Assembly (NCBI GenBank): GCA_023265215.1
Contig: JAHFUH010000416.1
Coordinates: forward strand, 1 to 5,284
Source: Acidobacteriota bacterium
GTDB taxonomy: Bacteria; Acidobacteriota; UBA6911
Reading direction: 5' to 3'
DNA length: 5,284 nucleotides
Every line of letters starts with the position of its first letter. The first letter of the stretch is position 1. A program made the translations under genes and the position numbers. Positions 1-5,240 of this stretch are shown here, in pieces. The notes under the pieces were generated by a model that saw only the letters and a list, made by a program, of their open reading frames with translations, made no database searches and had not been told where the DNA came from.

Positions 1-839
1 ACTTTATCCACCAGATCCTTTCCCTCAATGGAGATTTTTGAAGCGAGCAATGGATCCAGAGGGGTATCGACGTGGGTCATATTTCCAAAGGCTAAACCAC
101 ACTTTCCCCGCTGGGGCGTGTAGAACATGAGACCTTTTTTTCTGCTCAGTTTGTACGCCTCGGCTTTCCGGGTCATCCGCTGCGTCAATTCCTCTTCACC
201 AGGCGGAGGCGTTGAATAGTCGATGCCTTCCAGCAGAAACATGATGGAGCCATAGATTGCGCCCTCTTCCGGCACATTGCAGGCCAGTCCGGCAAGCCAG
301 CCGATCACGGCATCGCCGCTGGCATCCACAAATCCGTTTGCGTGAACAAAGACCTCGCCATAGCGTGTCACTGCTTCGAGAGAGATGATGCGGCGATTGT
401 CCCTGTTCACCTTGCGCACTGTTGCGCCGAGCAGTACCTGTATCCCTGCACGCAGAACTATTTTCTCTGCCCAACGCAGGAAGAGGGTTTCGTTGTAGTA
501 AGGAACTCGAAAAGGCTTGACCGGGTTTTCAAACAGTCCGCCGGCTTCTTTTAGATCCTGAAAGAGCTCATCCGCTATTCTGTGAGTGAGCTGGTATCCT
601 TGATCTCCATTGGTGAAGAAACCGCAGAATGTACCGATACAGCCACTGAAGGTCTGCCCTCCGAGTTGATCCTGGCTGTCTATCAGAACGACCTTCATCC
701 CTGCACGTGCAGCCTCTATGGCCGCAGCGAGTCCGGAGATGCCGGCGCCCACAACACAGATATCGGCATCAACGGTCCACCGGGCCCCGGAGAATCCATT
801 CCGAATCTTTTTTGTATTGCGCAGAATGTCGCGTATCAA
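1..839 (-). CDS. FAD-dependent oxidoreductase, N-terminal part (3' end outside window)
   Basis: The reading frame is open from TTG at 839 to the left edge, giving 279 residues and no stop. A dinucleotide-binding Rossmann motif GAGISG lies at residues 31-36, with an acidic residue (D55) ending the second strand and a GG pair at 60-61. A second nucleotide-contacting motif, DASGDA, lies at 172-177. This order fits the FAD_oxidored/GG-FAD flavoproteins (Pfam PF12831-like), which bind FAD and oxidise or reduce small organic molecules in the cytoplasm. Two cysteines (C67, C72) sit in the segment SGCIGTFCGFF just after the FAD motif. The TTG start is chosen because the first in-frame ATG falls after the Rossmann motif, an in-frame stop lies at 855-857, and GGAGG lies six bases upstream of the TTG. 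There is no signal peptide. The gene is probably co-transcribed with the transporter just upstream, so it may oxidise the imported compound. The substrate cannot be read from sequence. Confidence 0.9.
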   Translation of the reverse strand, partial: MIRDILRNTKKIRNGFSGARWTVDADICVVGAGISGLAAAIEAARAGMKVVLIDSQDQLGGQTFSGCIGTFCGFFTNGDQGYQLTHRIADELFQDLKEAGGLFENPVKPFRVPYYNETLFLRWAEKIVLRAGIQVLLGATVRKVNRDNRRIISLEAVTRYGEVFVHANGFVDASGDAVIGWLAGLACNVPEEGAIYGSIMFLLEGIDYSTPPPGEEELTQRMTRKAEAYKLSRKKGLMFYTPQRGKCGLAFGNMTHVDTPLDPLLASKISIEGKDLVDK

Positions 840-845
840 TTGAAC

Positions 846-850
846 CCTCC
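846..850 (-). promoter_or_regulatory. Ribosome binding site fixing a TTG start
   Basis: On the minus strand GGAGG is followed by six bases and then TTG (839-837). It lies in the 15-base gap after the transporter stop codon (857-855). No ATG or GTG is available upstream of the FAD motif in this frame, so this site decides the start of the oxidoreductase. Confidence 0.75.
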
Positions 851-854
851 GAGG

Positions 855-2279
855 TTATTTAGCAGTCCCGGACTCGCCGGCGTACACTGGTCTGAAGTGC
901 CGGTCATATTGCAGGCCAATCACAAAACAAAAAACGGCGCAGAAAATGAAAGGGATGGCAGCCAGGCAGAAGAGTTTTGTCATCGCCATTCCTGTGGAAA
1001 TCAATAAACCGCCAAGGATAGGTCCGATAATGGAGCCGATTCTTGCAACGGCATTGGCAACGCCGGAGCCCTGTGCCCTGATTCTATATGGATAAATACT
1101 GGGGACCAGCGCAGTCAATATCGAGTGCCCGCCGTTCATGAAGAAGCTGTTGCTGCTGAGCCATAGGAGAAGCATGCCCCCTCCTGCGCCGCCGATCAGC
1201 GCAGTGAACCCGACGCTCAGGAGCGGCCAGAAGAAGCCCCATCGGAAGCCCGCTTTGTCCAGCCACAGGCCAATCAAGATCGTGCCTGCTATGCCGAAAA
1301 GCCCGCTGGTTCCAACCATCGAAGAGGCCTGTGCGGCAGTTAGGCCTTTGAGTACCAGAAGCTGGGGCGACCAGTTGACGATAAAAAAGAGCGAGAGGGA
1401 ACTCGCGAGGTAATAAAGCCACAGCAGCGGGGTGCACCATAAAAGTCTCCCTGCGAACAGCTCTTTTGGGGACTGCTTCTCCTGCTTCTGAACTGCAGCG
1501 GCAACGAGTTTCGTTCTGTTATCGATTGTAATGCCGGGATCAATCCCGCGAATAATTTGGATAAGCTTCTGCCTGTCTTTCTGCGTCTTGCCGTTTAGGG
1601 CCAGCCATCTCGCTGATTCGGGCAGCGAGGTCATCAAAAGCACGATTGCGGGCAGCGGCACGAAAAAACCAATCAGGAATAAAGTGCGCCAGCCATGGTC
1701 CGGCATCACGGCCGCTGCTACGTAGGATCCCAGGGTCATGCCGACAACGAAACCCGAAAACATTATCGTGATAAATTTTGCCCTGGATGTCCCCGGTGAG
1801 TATTCGCTGGTCAGAACCATCGCAACAGGGACTGCTCCGCCGACACCGATTCCTGTGAGAAAGCGAATTGCCAGCAAATGCACAAGTGTATGGGAGAAGT
1901 AAACGAAGAGTGTCAGCGTTGTGAAAGTAATCGCACCGGTAATCAGCGTTTTCTTCCTGCCATATCTGTCGGAGATTGCACCGAAGAAGATGGCGCCGAT
2001 CATCCAACCGAAAGTTGCGACTGAGAAAACAGGACCGAACATAGCCGAGGTAATCTGCCATTCTTTCATGATCAGCGGTGCGGCATTCGAGATGATGCCG
2101 TAATCGAAACCATCCATGAGCATGACGCAGAAACATAGCGCGATTACCGTCAATGCGACTTTGCCGACCCTTGCATTATCCAGGAGTCTCCCTATGTTGA
2201 TTTCCGGGGCTGCAGCGGCTACGGTGTTTGCAATCATTGCTCCTTCTTCCTTTCGCAATGTCCAAGCAGATAGACCCAT
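855..2279 (-). CDS. MFS transporter, aromatic acid/H+ symporter (AAHS)-like
   Basis: The 474-residue protein has about 12 hydrophobic membrane segments, the normal MFS length. Family landmarks appear in order: DGFD in the first membrane segment (56-59), the loop motif GAISDRYGRKK (100-110), GIGVGGAVP in the fourth segment (143-151), PESARWL before the central loop (220-226), and a late segment containing RAQGSGVANAVARIG followed by GPILGG. The DG[FY]D signature and the late R-x-x-G-x-G motif point to the AAHS branch, proton-coupled importers of benzoate-type and other small organic acids in the inner membrane. The exact substrate is unknown. The ATG at 2279 has GAGG four bases upstream. A second ATG at 2237 also has purine-rich sequence before it and would give 460 residues; both keep the whole membrane domain. 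The stop is 15 bases before the FAD oxidoreductase start, so the pair is a likely operon. Confidence 0.92.
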   Translation of the reverse strand: MGLSAWTLRKEEGAMIANTVAAAAPEINIGRLLDNARVGKVALTVIALCFCVMLMDGFDYGIISNAAPLIMKEWQITSAMFGPVFSVATFGWMIGAIFFGAISDRYGRKKTLITGAITFTTLTLFVYFSHTLVHLLAIRFLTGIGVGGAVPVAMVLTSEYSPGTSRAKFITIMFSGFVVGMTLGSYVAAAVMPDHGWRTLFLIGFFVPLPAIVLLMTSLPESARWLALNGKTQKDRQKLIQIIRGIDPGITIDNRTKLVAAAVQKQEKQSPKELFAGRLLWCTPLLWLYYLASSLSLFFIVNWSPQLLVLKGLTAAQASSMVGTSGLFGIAGTILIGLWLDKAGFRWGFFWPLLSVGFTALIGGAGGGMLLLWLSSNSFFMNGGHSILTALVPSIYPYRIRAQGSGVANAVARIGSIIGPILGGLLISTGMAMTKLFCLAAIPFIFCAVFCFVIGLQYDRHFRPVYAGESGTAK

Positions 2280-2332
2280 ACTGCCTCAAAACAGGTTCCA
2301 CTGCAAAGTATTGGATGCCAATTATCCACCCA

Positions 2333-2373
2333 CGCAGAGCGGGTGATATGAGGAAGCTCCCAAGATGGTGGCA
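2333..2373 (+). repeat. Left copy of a ~40-base inverted dispersed repeat
   Basis: The block begins CGCAGAGCGGGTG and ends GATGGTGGCA. Its reverse complement recurs at 5201-5240 with 36 identities over 40 aligned bases and one single-base gap, by hand alignment. The two copies face each other and bracket the SYLF and decarboxylase-fold genes. Weaker similarity seems to continue inward in the same order in both copies (CAAGCT, then a CCC-xxx-GGG palindrome followed by CGCCG). This suggests each copy is part of a longer, decayed dispersed element. Confidence 0.7.
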
Positions 2374-2383
2374 GTGCCTCAAC

Positions 2384-2446
2384 GGGCATGGGCGTCAAGC
2401 TAAGGGCATGCCCAACGGGGCGCCGGAATAAAGACCAGGGTTGGCC
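2384..2446. repeat. Short palindromic cluster, REP-like
   Basis: GGGCATG at 2384-2390 pairs with CATGCCC at 2407-2413, and the latter arm also forms the 10-base palindrome GGGCATGCCC (2404-2413). It is followed by CCCAACGGGG (2411-2420) and CCAGGGTTGG near 2437-2446. The density of small palindromes is typical of dispersed REP-type sequence. There is no T-tract, so it is not called a terminator. No second full-length copy is visible in the window. Confidence 0.3.
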
Positions 2447-2563
2447 GCGCTGCCACAACATGGAAAACCGTTTGGAACAGTTCACCTCGAAATCGAAAGC
2501 ATTCCGGGCGGAACGATTCGGTGCGCTTTATTTTGAAAGAAGAAGGGGAAATTGAGGCTCCAA

Positions 2564-2638
2564 GGTAGACGCGTCGTCCCGCAACGTAGCTCAGTTCCAT
2601 AAATCGCCTGTTGCACGCGGCGAGACGCCGCGTCTACC
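2564..2638. repeat. 75-base inverted repeat with internal hairpin (MITE/REP-like)
   Basis: The left arm 2564-2578 (GGTAGACGCGTCGTC) matches the reverse complement of 2624-2638 at 14 of 15 positions. Inside it, GCAAC (2581-2585) pairs with GTTGC (2610-2614). The right end also forms its own perfect hairpin: ACGCGGCG (2615-2622), loop AGA, CGCCGCGT (2626-2633). The nested layout suggests a small dispersed palindromic element with one slightly decayed arm. It lies between the 3' end of the SYLF gene and the transporter promoter region. Confidence 0.55.
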
Positions 2639-2640
2639 CT

Positions 2641-2680
2641 AAAACCAATGCAATATCGTCTTACATAGGAGCTCATTGGT
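2641..2680 (-). terminator. Possible weak Rho-independent terminator of the SYLF gene
   Basis: On the minus strand, 16 bases after the SYLF stop, ACCAATG (2680-2674) pairs with CATTGGT (2650-2644), followed directly by TTT. The 7-base stem is AT-rich, the loop is 23 bases, and the T-tract is short. Position and polarity are right but strength is poor. Confidence 0.3.
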
Positions 2681-2696
2681 AACAGATGGAATTAGT

Positions 2697-3395
2697 TTAT
2701 TTGCCTTCGGAACGGTTTTTAGGCGAATTCTTATTGAGCAAGGCAATAAGGGCCTGGGCGGCTGCAGGCGTTTTGACGGCGCCCTGGCTTATGATGCTTG
2801 TGGCGGTCAGGTCCTTGCCGTAAAGATTCTTGTTGGCGCCTCCGTCGGACCGGAGCGTCGATCCTTCAAGCGAAACTCCAGCAAACAGACCACGGGATCG
2901 GGAATAGCTGAGAATCTCAGCTTTCATGACTATGTCGGTTTGCGCGGAAGTGGTCCGCCCCTTCGGCCCTGCGGCTGCCGAGGCGTCGGCCCCGAGCTTT
3001 ACTTTGCTGCTTAAGATTGATTTGGCCCCTTTGTCATTCATCACCAGCAATACAAAGTCAGTTGCCTGTGCTCCCAGTTGGAAACCAATATTCGCCCCCT
3101 CCAGCGCGTACATCGCAGGCGGTCCCCACGAGCCTGTGTTGTTCTGGCCCGAGCGACATACCAGGGCGCCGCGCCCATAGCTGCCGCCAATGCCGATGGC
3201 AAACTTCTTTACCGAAGGGAAAACCAAAACACATTCAGCCTTATCAATGAGGTCTCCGGGGATGCCGTCGGGGATGCTCAGAATCGCTTTCATCACATCA
3301 CCGCACTCCTTTAGCCTGTCGCGTTCCTTTTGCTGTGCCCATAAACTGGTCCCGGCCAGGAACGAGATTAAAAGCGCACTTAGGATCCTTTTCAT
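2697..3395 (-). CDS. Exported SYLF (Ysc84/DUF500) domain protein, lipid-binding family
   Basis: The 232-residue protein starts with a classic signal peptide: MKR, a hydrophobic core, and a likely cleavage site after LWA at residue 20. The mature part is a single SYLF domain. It has the conserved opening segment KAECVLVFPSVKK (52-64), the glycine-rich stretch AIGIGGSYGRGALVCR (66-81), a central segment with GFQLGAQATDFVLLVMN (104-120), and the late motif SRSRGLFAGVSLEGSTL (165-181). In eukaryotes this domain binds phosphoinositides and actin patches. The bacterial versions are secreted or periplasmic and have no settled function. The mature form has three cysteines (C31, C55, C80). The ATG at 3395 is supported by GGGAGG at 3402-3407, six bases upstream. 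It appears monocistronic, with a divergent gene on its 5' side and repeats on its 3' side. Confidence 0.93.
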   Translation of the reverse strand: MKRILSALLISFLAGTSLWAQQKERDRLKECGDVMKAILSIPDGIPGDLIDKAECVLVFPSVKKFAIGIGGSYGRGALVCRSGQNNTGSWGPPAMYALEGANIGFQLGAQATDFVLLVMNDKGAKSILSSKVKLGADASAAAGPKGRTTSAQTDIVMKAEILSYSRSRGLFAGVSLEGSTLRSDGGANKNLYGKDLTATSIISQGAVKTPAAAQALIALLNKNSPKNRSEGK

Positions 3396-3462
3396 GTCTT
3401 TCCTCCCATATTTATGGCTGAATTAAAGGATTCCAGATAAGAACCAATCTGCACATGTTTAA

Positions 3463-3468
3463 AGTATA
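3463..3468 (-). promoter_or_regulatory. Candidate -10 box for the SYLF gene
   Basis: On the minus strand TATACT matches five of six bases of the sigma-70 -10 consensus. It would place the transcript start roughly 60 bases upstream of the ATG at 3395. The sequence 17 bases further upstream (TGTGGA) is a poor -35 match, so this is only a candidate. Confidence 0.22.
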
Positions 3469-3717
3469 GCGCATCCTGCGAAGATCCACATGAGGCTTAA
3501 GGAAAAAGGAGCCCGGACTTTTAAGGCAGGGGAGGCCATTTCCACGGGATTGATGCGCCTGTTTTTTGCGAGAAGCTTTCTTCCTTGCTTCAGATTTTTG
3601 CTGATGACAGGAAAGGTCCATACAGATTATATTTCTCGCTGATATATTTCACTGAAACACTTCAATTTCGATATGCTGAGCGGGATTAAAATCATCAGGA
3701 GTGATCCATAGCTTATG

Positions 3718-3729
3718 TAATGCGCATTA
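3718..3729. promoter_or_regulatory. Perfect 12-base palindrome, possible operator
   Basis: TAATGCGCATTA is a perfect palindrome. Two further pairing bases occur on each side after one mismatched pair (3715-3732). It lies in the divergent gap, about 150 bases before the decarboxylase-fold gene, a reasonable place for a dimeric repressor site. A single 12-base palindrome is expected about once per window by chance, so confidence is low. Confidence 0.2.
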
Positions 3730-3872
3730 TATCAAACGCGAAAGCGGTTATAGCTGTTCTGATTTATCGAAGGACCGCACCCTGATGCGGATCTCAACCA
3801 ACTGCGGATACACCAATGACGAAACCGCTTTGTGTGATCGTTGGAGTAACTGCTTATACCTGTGAAAGGAAC

Positions 3873-3877
3873 GGAGG
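3873..3877 (+). promoter_or_regulatory. Ribosome binding site choosing ATG 3883
   Basis: GGAGG is followed by five bases and then ATG ATG (3883, 3886). This favours ATG 3883 over the in-frame GTG at 3862, which has no good site before it. A near copy of the block (ACGGAGGACG 3871-3880 and ACGGAGGATG 3891-3900) recurs 20 bases on, but there it abuts a later ATG too closely to work. Confidence 0.6.
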
Positions 3878-3882
3878 ACGGA

Positions 3883-4776
3883 ATGATGAAACGGAGGATG
3901 GTATTCATTGCTGTGGCTGTTATATGTGTGGTTCTTGCGGTCTTTGTGCTGATGAACGTTGCTCAGGATAAAACCGCGAAGCCGGCGCGGGCACCTTTTG
4001 TTCCTTCTCCCGTGTTTTCACCGCCCTATCCACCGCTGCCGCACCATTTTAGCGACCTGAAGACCATTCAAATCCTGTGCCAGGCTCCGAAGGGGGCAAT
4101 CAAACGGGCGCTGATGCAGCCTCTGGAACCGAGTGGCGATGGGGATCTGTTTGTACTGCTGCTTGGTTGGACCGGAGATGTGGAGAAGGGGGGATATAAC
4201 GTCCACGAGATTGCGATCAATGCACCGGTCCAATGGAAAGGCAAGACCGGCAATACCACCATGATTGAATATATCGACAGCGATATGGGGCTTCTCGCCG
4301 GCCGCGAACCCTATGGATGGCCAAAGAAAATGGCGGATATTACCTGGACTCAGAGCGCGACCGGCTGGACGATAACGGCTAACAAGCTGAAGGACCAGCG
4401 CGGCATTCCGCTGATGAAGATTGAATACAAGATATCCCAATCCACCCCTGCCGTGAAATGGCCGGACATGGGCCCCATTTTTCTGGTAAGGCGCACTCCC
4501 AATGCTTCGCCTTCAACTCCGGCCATAGGCGAGCTTGTGTGTCTTGGCTGTAATGTCCAAAGAGCCGGTCGGGGAACTGGTGTCCCTTTAATAACTTCAG
4601 CCGGGGCGAAGGACACAAAGGGCACCGCCACCGTTCAGTTCTTTGACGGCCCCCACGATCCGCTGACATTCTTCGGGCCGATCAAAGTGCTCGATGCGAA
4701 GATGAGCATTATGGATGGCGCCATGGGCGGCGGCGGCCTGGGATTAGGCGAAGTGATGGACAAGTGGGAGGAGTAG
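3883..4776 (+). CDS. Membrane-anchored acetoacetate decarboxylase-fold protein
   Basis: From ATG 3883 the protein has 297 residues; a GTG at 3862 would add seven. A basic start (MMKRR) leads into a hydrophobic helix (about 6-27) with no lipobox cysteine, so it is an uncleaved anchor or a signal peptide. A proline-rich linker follows (about 33-55). The rest resembles the acetoacetate decarboxylase superfamily, best seen in GREPYGWPKK (140-149). There K148 matches the Schiff-base lysine (K115) and K149 its partner (K116) in the Clostridium acetobutylicum enzyme. E109 aligns by hand with E76. The positions of R29 and E61 align with hydrophobic residues (about L59 and L94). The lysine chemistry may be kept, but classical acetoacetate decarboxylation is uncertain. 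Classical enzymes are cytoplasmic and near 245 residues; an exported one is unusual. The C-terminus has a glycine-rich stretch (279-289). It is probably monocistronic, with no partner gene in view. Confidence 0.82.
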   Translation: MMKRRMVFIAVAVICVVLAVFVLMNVAQDKTAKPARAPFVPSPVFSPPYPPLPHHFSDLKTIQILCQAPKGAIKRALMQPLEPSGDGDLFVLLLGWTGDVEKGGYNVHEIAINAPVQWKGKTGNTTMIEYIDSDMGLLAGREPYGWPKKMADITWTQSATGWTITANKLKDQRGIPLMKIEYKISQSTPAVKWPDMGPIFLVRRTPNASPSTPAIGELVCLGCNVQRAGRGTGVPLITSAGAKDTKGTATVQFFDGPHDPLTFFGPIKVLDAKMSIMDGAMGGGGLGLGEVMDKWEE

Positions 4777-4845
4777 CCTTTCGGGCGTAGAGATTGCCGC
4801 GTAGGTTCGCCCGCCGGTGCGGTCTGCTGCATCATGCCTCATCGC

Positions 4846-4926
4846 TCACTTGCCGTAGACACCGTATTCCTTTGTCGGAATCGATAAGCGCGTGCAGATT
4901 TTCAGGTAGTGCTTAATTCGTTTTAG
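4846..4926 (-). pseudogene. Possible C-terminal remnant of an unknown gene
   Basis: On the minus strand about 26 codons ending at TGA (4848-4846) read like a real protein tail, including LKICTRLSIPTKEYGVYGK. Upstream of about 4926 the frame becomes arginine-rich repeat-derived sequence inside the hairpin at 4929-4976. If genuine, the gene was cut when repeat DNA replaced its 5' part. I do not recognise the family, and so short a frame could be chance. Confidence 0.2.
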
Positions 4927-4928
4927 AG

Positions 4929-4976
4929 TGCACCGTCGCCTATGGCGGCGCGAAAAGGCTCTGCCATTCCGGTGCA
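4929..4976. repeat. 48-base inverted repeat with internal hairpin
   Basis: TGCACCG (4929-4935) pairs perfectly with CGGTGCA (4970-4976). Partly overlapping its left arm is a second hairpin, CGTCGCC (4934-4940), loop TAT, GGCGGCG (4944-4950), with one G-T pair. It stands immediately before the six-hairpin array and is probably part of the same repeat cluster. Confidence 0.45.
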
Positions 4977-4979
4977 TGT

Positions 4980-5030
4980 GCGTCCCGGAGGGACGCTGTG
5001 AAAATAGCCCGGCACTTCAGTGCCGGGATT
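4980..5030 (+). repeat. Array module A (two hairpins)
   Basis: GCGTCCC, loop GGA, GGGACGC (4980-4996) is followed after 11 bases by CCCGGCACT, loop TC, AGTGCCGGG (5008-5027). Both stems are perfect. The linker between them aligns at 14 of 17 bases with that of the inverted module at 5135-5184. Confidence 0.8.
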
Positions 5031-5053
5031 AAAGGAAAGATGAGAGAAGAAGA

Positions 5054-5072
5054 AGTCCCGTAGGGACGATTG
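5054..5072 (+). repeat. Array hairpin B
   Basis: GTCCC (5055-5059), loop GTA, GGGAC (5063-5067), followed by GATTG. Its reverse complement recurs at 5096-5115 with one extra base and one substitution. Confidence 0.7.
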
Positions 5073-5095
5073 AAGTGTCGAGGTATCCAACAACT

Positions 5096-5115
5096 CAGTC
5101 GTCCCGTACGGGACT
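5096..5115 (-). repeat. Array hairpin B, inverted copy
   Basis: It contains the perfect 14-base palindrome GTCCCGTACGGGAC (5101-5114). Read on the minus strand it matches hairpin B, including the flanking GACGA, apart from one inserted C and one change. Confidence 0.7.
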
Positions 5116-5134
5116 AGGATTGTGGTTTTCGACG

Positions 5135-5184
5135 AGTCCCGGCACTAAAGTGCCGGGCTAGTATCACGGCGCCCTACGGGACGC
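5135..5184 (-). repeat. Array module A, inverted copy
   Basis: CCCGGCACT, loop AA, AGTGCCGGG (5138-5157) has the same 9-base stem as the hairpin at 5008-5027. It is followed by GCGCCC, loop TAC, GGGACGC (5169-5184), whose left arm has lost one T relative to the other copy, leaving a bulge. Confidence 0.78.
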
Positions 5185-5200
5185 AGCTTGGTAATCGGCT

Positions 5201-5240
5201 TGCCCCCATCTTGAGGCTTCCTGATACCACCCGCTCTGCG
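5201..5240 (-). repeat. Right copy of the ~40-base inverted dispersed repeat
   Basis: Read on the minus strand it starts CGCAGAGCGGGTG and matches 2333-2373 at 36 of 40 aligned bases with one gap. It lies 16 bases beyond the hairpin array. Nothing further is recognised in the last 44 bases (5241-5284), although the element may continue there. Confidence 0.7.

Larger units (their letters stand above)
2280..2696. other. Intergenic region with repeat-like DNA, no gene
   Basis: This 417-base gap lies between the end of the SYLF gene and the start of the transporter, both on the minus strand. Short open frames here have no family features and run through inverted repeats. It should contain the transporter promoter, but no convincing -35/-10 pair is visible. 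GATAAT occurs on the minus strand about 45 bases upstream of the transporter ATG, with a poor -35. The repeat-like blocks at 2333-2373, 2384-2446 and 2564-2638 are listed separately. Confidence 0.6.
3396..3882. other. Divergent intergenic region, no convincing gene
   Basis: This stretch separates two genes transcribed away from each other, so it should carry both promoters. Reading frames in it have no family features; a 69-codon minus-strand frame (3412-3621) is low in complexity and has no ribosome binding site. Visible items are a TATACT box for the SYLF gene, a 12-base palindrome, and a 26-codon frame ending at 3865. No clear -35/-10 pair was found for the rightward gene. TATACC at 3854-3859 is too close to the coding start to persuade. 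Confidence 0.5.
4777..4979. other. Intergenic stretch before the repeat array
   Basis: No intact gene is seen here. A 6-base stem, CGGGCG (4782-4787) with CGCCCG (4808-4813), follows the decarboxylase-fold stop codon but has no T-tract, so termination is not demonstrated. The stretch also holds a possible gene scrap on the minus strand and a hairpin, listed separately. Confidence 0.5.
4980..5184. repeat. Nested six-hairpin array, BIME/REP-like, imperfect mirror image
   Basis: Six short hairpins occur in 205 bases. The first three recur in reverse order and opposite orientation as the last three, around a centre near 5083. Units pair as 4980-4996 with 5169-5184, 5008-5027 with 5138-5157, and 5054-5072 with 5096-5115. 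Spacers between the units are mostly unrelated, apart from the short linker inside the two outer modules. This is the architecture of bacterial interspersed mosaic elements, in which REP units sit in inverted pairs. REP units are often mobilised by a TnpA-REP (RAYT) tyrosine transposase encoded elsewhere; none is in the window. Confidence 0.8.

Noticed and set aside
582..1007. 141-codon plus-strand reading frame
   Set aside because: It is antisense to the FAD oxidoreductase start and the transporter end, which have clear family motifs. It has no recognisable domain itself.
1540..2136. 198-codon minus-strand frame inside the transporter
   Set aside because: It is an out-of-frame shadow of the transporter, rich in Arg, His and Cys, without the hydrophobic pattern of a membrane protein.
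2234..2485. 83-codon minus-strand frame across the transporter start
   Set aside because: It runs through the dispersed repeat at 2333-2373 and has no family features. The other repeat copy carries a stop in the corresponding frame.
2581..2614. tRNA-like sequence (TAGCTCAGTT with pairing GCAAC/GTTGC ends)
   Set aside because: It is only 34 bases long, with no anticodon or T arm. The pairing belongs to the 2564-2638 inverted repeat.
3412..3621. 69-codon minus-strand frame upstream of the SYLF gene
   Set aside because: It has no ribosome binding site, low-complexity basic composition, and overlaps the likely SYLF promoter.
4782..4813. Stem-loop after the decarboxylase-fold gene as a terminator
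   Set aside because: The stem is only 6 bases, the loop 20, and no T-tract follows. It may be chance in GC-rich DNA.
4980..5184. CRISPR-like array of repeats
   Set aside because: The repeats are short hairpins in mirror order with unequal spacers. There are no uniform direct repeats, no regular spacer length and no cas genes.
2333..5240. Calling the bracketed segment a transposon
   Set aside because: There is no transposase or recombinase gene, no visible target-site duplication, and the repeats are imperfect. Kept only as a finding.
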